In this document: one piece after another, positions 58,896-64,000 of the stretch
Position numbering within the stretch: the stretch's first letter is position 1
Layout of the letters: each line of letters opens with the position of its first letter
NCBI RefSeq assembly: GCF_902833645.1
Contig: NZ_CADFGE010000020.1
Span: 62,001-126,000 of the forward strand
Direction: 5' to 3'
Source: Paraburkholderia fungorum
Lineage (GTDB): Bacteria; Pseudomonadota; Gammaproteobacteria; Burkholderiales; Burkholderiaceae
Length of the DNA stretch: 64,000 nt
Position numbers and translations under genes: made by a program
The notes under the pieces: model-generated
Database searches by the model: none
Told to the model about the DNA's origin: nothing
What the model saw: only the letters and a program-made list of their open reading frames with translations

Positions 58896-59228
58896 CTATT
58901 TCGCGACGATCACGCCCTGCGCCTGCTGATGAAAATCGTCGAAGAACTTGTACTCGCCCGGATCCAGCGGCGCGATCACGACGAACGAATCGCCGCCTGG
59001 CGCCAACACTTTTTCCTTGCGCAATTGCACGCTTTCGAATTCGGCCGCGCCCTTGCCCGTGTTGCGAATTGCAATCTTGATGCGCTGCCCTGCCGGCACT
59101 TCGATGCGGACGGGATTGAGCTTGCCGTCGTTCATTTCAAGATTGAAGGTGGGCAAATCCGCTGCGTGCGCGGCCCCAACTGCCAACGCAGTCATGGCGA
59201 GGATTGCGATCTTTCGGTTAATTCTCAT
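58896..59228 (-). CDS. ftrB: FtrB, periplasmic cupredoxin-like protein
   Basis: A 110-residue protein from ATG at 59228 with signal peptide (KIAILAMTALAVGAAHA, cut before ADLPTF). The mature part is a cupredoxin-like domain (GQRIKIAIRNTGKGAAEFES, GEYKFFDDFHQQAQGVIVAK). FtrB is thought to oxidise ferrous iron held by FtrA so that FtrC can take it up. A typical type-1 copper ligand Cys is missing, which is normal for this subgroup. Confidence 0.87.
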   Translation of the reverse strand: MRINRKIAILAMTALAVGAAHAADLPTFNLEMNDGKLNPVRIEVPAGQRIKIAIRNTGKGAAEFESVQLRKEKVLAPGGDSFVVIAPLDPGEYKFFDDFHQQAQGVIVAK

Positions 59229-59371
59229 TAGCCTTTCCGGAAAACGCGGCGCGGGAAGTGTCATCGTCCGCGCGCCGCCTGCTGCATGCATTCACTCATT
59301 CGCTCATTCACGCCCGGCCGCGCGGTCATGCGCGAAGAGCCGGGACGAGCCGCGTGCGCGGCGCTCGGCGA

Positions 59372-59920
59372 TCAGTAACCGCCCTTCTTGCCGATGCCCG
59401 CGAACGTGAAGTCGTATTCGAGCGTGATCGGCTTGAACCACGGACCCACGCCAGTTTCCTTGTCGACGTGACGGCCGAACGCCATGTGACCGGTTTGCAT
59501 CGGTGCTTCGACCACCAGCTTCAGATGGTATTTGCCCGGGCCTTGCAGCTTGACGTTGTCGCCGTAGTGCGGACCGTCGTTGGCGACCATCGCCATCATG
59601 TCGCCCTTCTGGGTCTGATTCGAACCGGCTTTCGTCAACTCATAACGGACTTGCAGATACGGCATCCAGTCGCCTTCGGCGAAACCCGTCGGATTATTCT
59701 TGACCGCGTGGATGTCGGCTTCCAGGTGAATGTCCGAATCCGACGCCTTGCGCATCATGCCTTCGGGTTCCATCGTGATCGGCTGCAGATAGACCGCGCC
59801 GATTTCCATGCCGCCCTGAATCTGGTGCTTGCCGATCGGGTATTCCGCAGCCGTTGCGGAAAGCGCCGCTACTGCGGCCACCGCTGCTGCGCCACCACGC
59901 ACAAATGAAGAAATCCGCAT
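59372..59920 (-). CDS. ftrA: FtrA, periplasmic iron-binding protein (P19-like)
   Basis: A 182-residue protein with signal peptide (GGAAAVAAVAALSATAAEY). The mature part is the P19/Tpd fold with metal-binding histidines and methionines (GGMEIGAVYLQPITMEPEGM, SDIHLEADIHAVKNNPTGFA, PMQTGHMAFGRHVDKETGVG). It captures ferrous iron, possibly with copper, for the FtrBCD partners. It is the first gene of the operon, with a Fur-like box about 130 bp before the start. Confidence 0.93.
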   Translation of the reverse strand: MRISSFVRGGAAAVAAVAALSATAAEYPIGKHQIQGGMEIGAVYLQPITMEPEGMMRKASDSDIHLEADIHAVKNNPTGFAEGDWMPYLQVRYELTKAGSNQTQKGDMMAMVANDGPHYGDNVKLQGPGKYHLKLVVEAPMQTGHMAFGRHVDKETGVGPWFKPITLEYDFTFAGIGKKGGY

Positions 59921-60047
59921 TGAAACTCCTTGTTTTTTTCAGACTGGAATCGAGTCATTGGAACAGCGCGCGGCGCTTGTCTCGTTGCAGCACTTGCCAG
60001 TGCCCCCGCCGGCGGACATCAGGAGCGTACGCTGCAATACGAACGTT

Positions 60048-60067
60048 AATGCGAACCATTCTCAATA
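60048..60067 (-). promoter_or_regulatory. Likely Fur box upstream of ftrA
   Basis: The minus strand reads TATTGAGAATGGTTCGCATTA. It shares GTTCGCATTA with the bfd box and has the GAGAATG type core of Fur sites. Confidence 0.65.
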
Positions 60068-60204
60068 TTGGTCGAGTTTATCATTGATCGGCAGGGAGAA
60101 CAAACGCGGCTGCACGCAAAGCCTTACGGGAGTAGGGCCTTAAGGCAGTTTTAAGGAAAGCGCGGGACGAGGGTATCAGCGGGCCGCAAGGCGGGAAAAG
60201 ACAA

Positions 60205-60225
60205 GGCGCGGCACATTGCCGCGCC
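60205..60225 (-). terminator. Probable terminator of uvrB
   Basis: GGCGCGGC and GCCGCGCC pair around five bases. On the minus strand a pyrimidine-rich CTTGTCTTTTCCC follows. It stands 15 bp after the uvrB stop. Confidence 0.55.
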
Positions 60226-60239
60226 CAGACAGGCAGGTG

Positions 60240-62333
60240 TTACTGGACGCCCGGCACGTGGTCGCCGACGTTCGCACCGAACACGCGCTGCCGCAACAAC
60301 GCCAGTTGATCGCGAGTTTGTGCAGCCTTTTCGAATTCGAGGTTCTTGGCGTGCTCCATCATCTGCTTCTCGAGGCGCTTGAGCTCCTTGGCGAGCTGCT
60401 TCTCGGACATGTCCTCGAATTTCGCCCGAGTCTGCTGTTCCTTCAACTCGGCACGTGCGTCGTCGACGTTGTACACACCGTCGATGATGTCGCGGATCCG
60501 CTTGACCACGCCGCGCGGCGTAATGCCGTTCTCCAGGTTATAGGCGATCTGCTTGGCGCGCCGCCGCTCGGTTTCGTCGATGGCACGGCGCATCGAGTCG
60601 GTCACCCGGTCCGCGTAGAGAATCGCCTTGCCGTTCACGTTACGCGCCGCCCGGCCGATGGTCTGGATCAGCGAGCGCTCGGCGCGCAGGAAGCCCTCCT
60701 TGTCGGCGTCGAGAATCGCGACCAGCGAGACCTCCGGAATGTCGAGCCCCTCACGCAGCAGGTTGATCCCGACCAGCACGTCGAACGTGCCCAGACGCAG
60801 ATCGCGGATGATTTCCACCCGCTCCACCGTATCGATGTCGCTGTGCAGGTAACGCACCTTGACGCCATGGTCGGCCAGAAACTCGGTGAGCTGCTCGGCC
60901 ATGCGCTTGGTCAGCACGGTCACCAGCACGCGGTCGCCTACCTTGACGCGCTCGTTGATCTCGGCGAGCACATCGTCGACCTGGGTGCGCGCCGGGCGCA
61001 CCTCGATTTCCGGGTCGACAAGACCGGTCGGACGCACCAGCTGCTCGGCCACCTGCCCTGCCGTTTTCTGCTCGTAGTCTGCCGGCGTGGCCGACACGAA
61101 CACCACCTGACGCATCTTGCGCTCGAACTCATTGAATTTGAGCGGGCGATTGTCGAGCGCCGACGGCAAACGGAAACCGTAGTCGACCAGATTTTCCTTA
61201 CGCGCCCGGTCGCCGTTGTACATGCCGTTCAACTGGCCGATCAGCACGTGCGACTCGTCGAGCAGCATCAGCGCGTCGGGCGGCAAGTAGTCGACCAATG
61301 TTGGCGGCGGCTCGCCGGGCGCAGCGCCCGAAAAGTGCCGCGAATAGTTCTCGATGCCCTTGCAGAAGCCCAATTCCTGCAGCATTTCCAGATCGAAGCG
61401 GGTGCGTTGCTCAAGCCGCTGTGCTTCGACAAGCTTGCCGCTGCTGTAGAAAAACTCGAGCCGCTCGCGCAATTCGGTCTTGATCGTTTCGACCGCTCGA
61501 ATCACGGTGTCGCGCGGCGTCACATAGTGCGACGACGGGTACACGGTAAAACGGCTGATCTTCTGCCGCACGCGGCCGGTGAGCGGATCGAACAGTTGCA
61601 GCGTCTCGACCTCGTCGTCGAACAACTCGATGCGCACCGCCATTTCGGCGTGCTCGGCCGGGAAGATATCGATCGTATCGCCGCGCACGCGGAACGAACC
61701 GCGCTGGAAGTCGGCCTCGTTGCGGTTGTATTGCATGGCGATCAACCGGGCGATGATGTCGCGCTGGCCCAGCTTGTCGCCGGTACGCAGCGTCAGAATC
61801 ATCTTGTGATATTCCGACGGGTTGCCGATACCGTAAATTGCCGACACCGTGCCGACGATAATCACGTCGCGCCGCTCCATCAGGCTCTTGGTGGCCGACA
61901 GCCGCATCTGCTCGATGTGCTCGTTGATCGACGAATCTTTCTCGATGAACAGGTCGCGCTGGGGCACGTACGCTTCCGGCTGGTAGTAGTCGTAGTACGA
62001 GACGAAGTACTCGACCGCGTTGCGCGGGAAGAACTCGCGGAACTCCGAATAGAGTTGCGCGGCAAGCGTCTTGTTCGGCGCGAACACGATAGCCGGCCGG
62101 CCGAGCCGCGCGATGGTGTTGGCCATCGTGAAGGTTTTGCCGGAGCCGGTCACGCCAAGCAGCGTCTGGAACGACAAGCCGTCCTGGACGCCTTCGACGA
62201 GCGTGTCGATCGCCGTCGGCTGGTCGCCGGCGGGCGGATACGGCTGGTAAAGCTGGAACGGCGAGCCTTCGAACGTGACGAATTTGGATTCGTCGAGCGT
62301 CTCGTCGAGTTCAGTCAGATGGTGTTCGGACAT
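60240..62333 (-). CDS. uvrB: UvrABC excinuclease subunit B
   Basis: A 697-residue protein from ATG at 62333 (MSEHHLTELDETLDESKFVT); GTG at 62345 is in frame. It has helicase motif I (GVTGSGKTFTMANTIARLG), the beta-hairpin region (EYFVSYYDYYQPEAYVPQRD), DEXX-type LMLLDESHVLIGQ, motifs V-VI (LREGLDIPEVSLVAILDADK, QTIGRAARN) and the C-terminal UVR domain (KELKRLEKQMMEHAKNLEFE). It verifies DNA lesions in nucleotide excision repair. No clear LexA box was seen upstream. Confidence 0.97.
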   Translation of the reverse strand: MSEHHLTELDETLDESKFVTFEGSPFQLYQPYPPAGDQPTAIDTLVEGVQDGLSFQTLLGVTGSGKTFTMANTIARLGRPAIVFAPNKTLAAQLYSEFREFFPRNAVEYFVSYYDYYQPEAYVPQRDLFIEKDSSINEHIEQMRLSATKSLMERRDVIIVGTVSAIYGIGNPSEYHKMILTLRTGDKLGQRDIIARLIAMQYNRNEADFQRGSFRVRGDTIDIFPAEHAEMAVRIELFDDEVETLQLFDPLTGRVRQKISRFTVYPSSHYVTPRDTVIRAVETIKTELRERLEFFYSSGKLVEAQRLEQRTRFDLEMLQELGFCKGIENYSRHFSGAAPGEPPPTLVDYLPPDALMLLDESHVLIGQLNGMYNGDRARKENLVDYGFRLPSALDNRPLKFNEFERKMRQVVFVSATPADYEQKTAGQVAEQLVRPTGLVDPEIEVRPARTQVDDVLAEINERVKVGDRVLVTVLTKRMAEQLTEFLADHGVKVRYLHSDIDTVERVEIIRDLRLGTFDVLVGINLLREGLDIPEVSLVAILDADKEGFLRAERSLIQTIGRAARNVNGKAILYADRVTDSMRRAIDETERRRAKQIAYNLENGITPRGVVKRIRDIIDGVYNVDDARAELKEQQTRAKFEDMSEKQLAKELKRLEKQMMEHAKNLEFEKAAQTRDQLALLRQRVFGANVGDHVPGVQ

Positions 62334-62641
62334 GGGGAGCGGCACCGGGCCTTAGGCAAAGAACTATTCTAACGGGTTGCGGGAACCCGGGCTGAGCGGG
62401 TCTGCGTAGGGGTTCAGCGGGCTGCGCAGAGAAAGCAAATGGCGCTTTGATGCCTGTTTTTCAAGCAAAAAATTCAGTCCGCCGGCCTTTGGTGCCCGAA
62501 AATTGCCCACAAATTCGCTACAATGCCAAGTTGCGCTCGCTCGCCGATGCCCGCCCGCCGTCCGGATCGTCCGTCAGACGTCTTCGGCCGGGTTCGCCGC
62601 GAACGAAGCGGCCCTCTTTTCACTACTGCTGCCCACCCATC
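62334..62641. other. Divergent promoter region of uvrB and the aminotransferase
   Basis: About 308 bp. A TACAAT box lies at 62519-62524 for the plus-strand gene but without a convincing -35. No CTGT-N8-ACAG SOS box was found for uvrB. Nothing else was recognised. Confidence 0.45.
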
Positions 62642-63841
62642 ATGTCTCTGTTCTCCGCCGTCGAACTTGCTCCCCGCGACCCGATTCTGGGCCTGAACGA
62701 AGCTTTTAACTCCGATGCGCGCGCCACCAAGGTCAATCTTGGCGTTGGCGTCTACTTCAATGAAGAAGGCAAGATTCCGCTGCTGCGCGCCGTGCGCGAC
62801 GCGGAAAAGGCACGCGTCGAAGCCGCGCTGCCGCGCGGCTATCTGCCGATCGAGGGCATCGCCGCCTATGACGCCGCTGTGCAAACCTTGCTGCTCGGCA
62901 ATGATTCGCCGCTGATCGCCGCAGGCCGCGTCGTGACGGCGCAAGCACTGGGTGGCACGGGCGCGCTGAAAATCGGCGCCGACTTTCTGAAGCGTGTGAA
63001 CCCGAATGCCAAGGTCGCGATCAGCGATCCGAGCTGGGAAAATCACCGCGCGTTGTTCGAAGGCGCAGGCTTCGAAGTCGTGAACTATCCGTACTACGAC
63101 GCACACACGCACGGCGTGAACTTCGAAGGCATGCTGAACGCGCTGAACAGCTACGCCGCGGGCACGATTGTCGTGCTGCACGCGTGCTGCCACAACCCAA
63201 CTGGTGTCGACCTGACGGTCGACCAATGGAAGCAGATCGTCGAAGTCGTGAAAGCGCGCAATCTGGTGCCGTTCCTCGACATCGCTTACCAGGGTTTCGG
63301 CGACAACATCGAATCCGACGCCGCAGCGGTTCGTCTGTTCGCCGCATCGGAACTGAACGTATTCGTGTCGTCGTCGTTCTCGAAGTCGTTCTCGCTGTAC
63401 GGCGAGCGCATCGGCGCACTGTCGATCATCACGGCAAGCAAGGAAGAATCGGCTCGCGTGCTGTCGCAACTGAAGCGCGTGATCCGCACGAACTACTCGA
63501 ACCCGCCGACGCACGGCGGCTCGGTGGTCGCGGCGGTGCTCGCATCGGCTGACTTGCGCGCCACGTGGGAAACGGAACTCGCCGAAATGCGCGACCGCAT
63601 CCGCGCCATGCGCAACGGTCTCGTCGAACGCCTGAAGGCAAGCGGCGTGGATCGCGATTTCAGCTTCGTGAATGCACAACGCGGCATGTTCTCGTACTCG
63701 GGCCTGACGGCGCCCCAAGTGGACCGTCTGCGCGAAGAGTTCGGCATCTACGCGGTGAGCACGGGCCGTATCTGCGTGGCTGCGCTGAATACGCGCAACC
63801 TCGACGTGGTGGCTAACGCGATTGCTCACGTGCTCAAGTAA
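62642..63841 (+). CDS. tyrB: Aromatic-amino-acid/aspartate aminotransferase
   Basis: A 399-residue class I aminotransferase from ATG at 62642. The PLP lysine is Lys248 in SSSFSKSFSLYGERIG. Other family marks are ATKVNLGVGVYFNEEGKIPL, TAQALGGTGALKIGADFLKR, HACCHNPTGVDLTVDQWKQI and the substrate-carboxylate region AALNTRNL near the end. It moves amino groups between aspartate, tyrosine or phenylalanine and 2-oxoglutarate. The GALKIGADFL form is nearer TyrB than AspC, but specificity is uncertain. Confidence 0.93.
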   Translation: MSLFSAVELAPRDPILGLNEAFNSDARATKVNLGVGVYFNEEGKIPLLRAVRDAEKARVEAALPRGYLPIEGIAAYDAAVQTLLLGNDSPLIAAGRVVTAQALGGTGALKIGADFLKRVNPNAKVAISDPSWENHRALFEGAGFEVVNYPYYDAHTHGVNFEGMLNALNSYAAGTIVVLHACCHNPTGVDLTVDQWKQIVEVVKARNLVPFLDIAYQGFGDNIESDAAAVRLFAASELNVFVSSSFSKSFSLYGERIGALSIITASKEESARVLSQLKRVIRTNYSNPPTHGGSVVAAVLASADLRATWETELAEMRDRIRAMRNGLVERLKASGVDRDFSFVNAQRGMFSYSGLTAPQVDRLREEFGIYAVSTGRICVAALNTRNLDVVANAIAHVLK

Positions 63842-63906
63842 GACATTTCAGGGCGCGGGCGTTGAGCGCGCGCGCCTTGTCTTGCTTGGCTGGCTGAAGT
63901 TGCTTG

Positions 63907-63940
63907 AAAAAACGGCGCCCAATTTGGGCGCCGTTTTTCA
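63907..63940 (+). terminator. Rho-independent terminator of the aminotransferase gene
   Basis: AACGGCGCCCAA and TTGGGCGCCGTT pair almost without loop, followed by a T run; it could serve both strands. Confidence 0.85.
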
Positions 63941-64000
63941 TTGGCCGGCTGCTGCTGGACGTGTGACTGAACTGCCGATGCGGCTTGTTGCCGTTAGTTG

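Noticed and set aside
60216..62372. 718-codon plus-strand frame opposite uvrB
   Set aside because: Antisense shadow of uvrB caused by codon bias; no domain recognisable.
62334..62400. SOS box for uvrB
   Set aside because: No CTGT-N8-ACAG pattern was found on either strand in the upstream region.
62474..63829. 451-codon minus-strand frame opposite tyrB
   Set aside because: Shadow of the aminotransferase gene; no start signal.

Overview
The window looks like a Burkholderia/Paraburkholderia-type betaproteobacterial chromosome. Core genes (acs, fumA, bfr, murI, tonB-exbBD, hemP, ftrABCD, uvrB, tyrB) are high in G+C and carry family features usual for that group. They surround accessory blocks whose base composition and gene density differ. 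No replication origin, rRNA, CRISPR array or intact insertion sequence was seen.

Layout. (1) 1-10637, minus strand: an orphan type VI secretion VgrG module. A vgrG gene is followed by a phospholipase D toxin (Tle5-like), a Sel1-repeat lipoprotein, a PAAR tip protein, a small membrane protein, and a GH19-type wall hydrolase with a secreted partner. Behind these lies a graveyard of older modules: a frameshifted DUF2235 (Tle1-like) lipase, a DUF3304 lipoprotein and a headless second PAAR. (2) 10638-20654: a lower-G+C accessory island ending next to tRNA-Ser. It holds two unrelated serine recombinases, a caspase-like protease in a three-gene operon, DUF2971 and DUF4365 proteins, a HAD phosphatase, a membrane protein and several unknowns. 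It resembles a defence or conflict island. (3) 20655-25352: tRNA-Ser(GGA), a two-part sodium:solute symporter and acetyl-CoA synthetase. (4) 26018-29813, plus strand: a DUF1521 self-cleaving-type protein and a large unknown protein, both good type III effector candidates. (5) 29848-43935, minus strand: one dense operon of 17 genes for a Hrp-like type III secretion system (sctC, D, two small genes, a HrpB1-like gene, sctI, J, K, L, Q, R, S, T, U, V, N, O). SctU stops before its autocleavage domain. A ribbon-helix-helix protein and a glycine-rich harpin-like protein lie upstream on the plus strand. (6) 45699-64000: core genes rich in iron metabolism (fumarase, bacterioferritin, Bfd, TonB-ExbBD, HemP, FtrABCD), plus a LysR/pirin pair, OsmC, SRPBCC, uvrB and an aromatic/aspartate aminotransferase.

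How it fits together. The T6SS and T3SS blocks are contact-dependent weapons or host-interaction devices: T6SS toxins with putative immunity partners, and T3SS machinery with candidate substrates on the divergent or convergent strand. The iron block has likely Fur boxes upstream of bfd, hemP and ftrA. A structured candidate small RNA with an anti-Shine-Dalgarno sequence lies directly behind hemP; it could tie iron starvation to iron-using enzymes such as the fumarase encoded nearby. The most unusual items are the SctU lacking its NPTH domain, the caspase operon, the DUF1521 protein with its Asp-Pro site, and the hemP-linked RNA candidate. All functions are inferred from reading the sequence; no database search was run.
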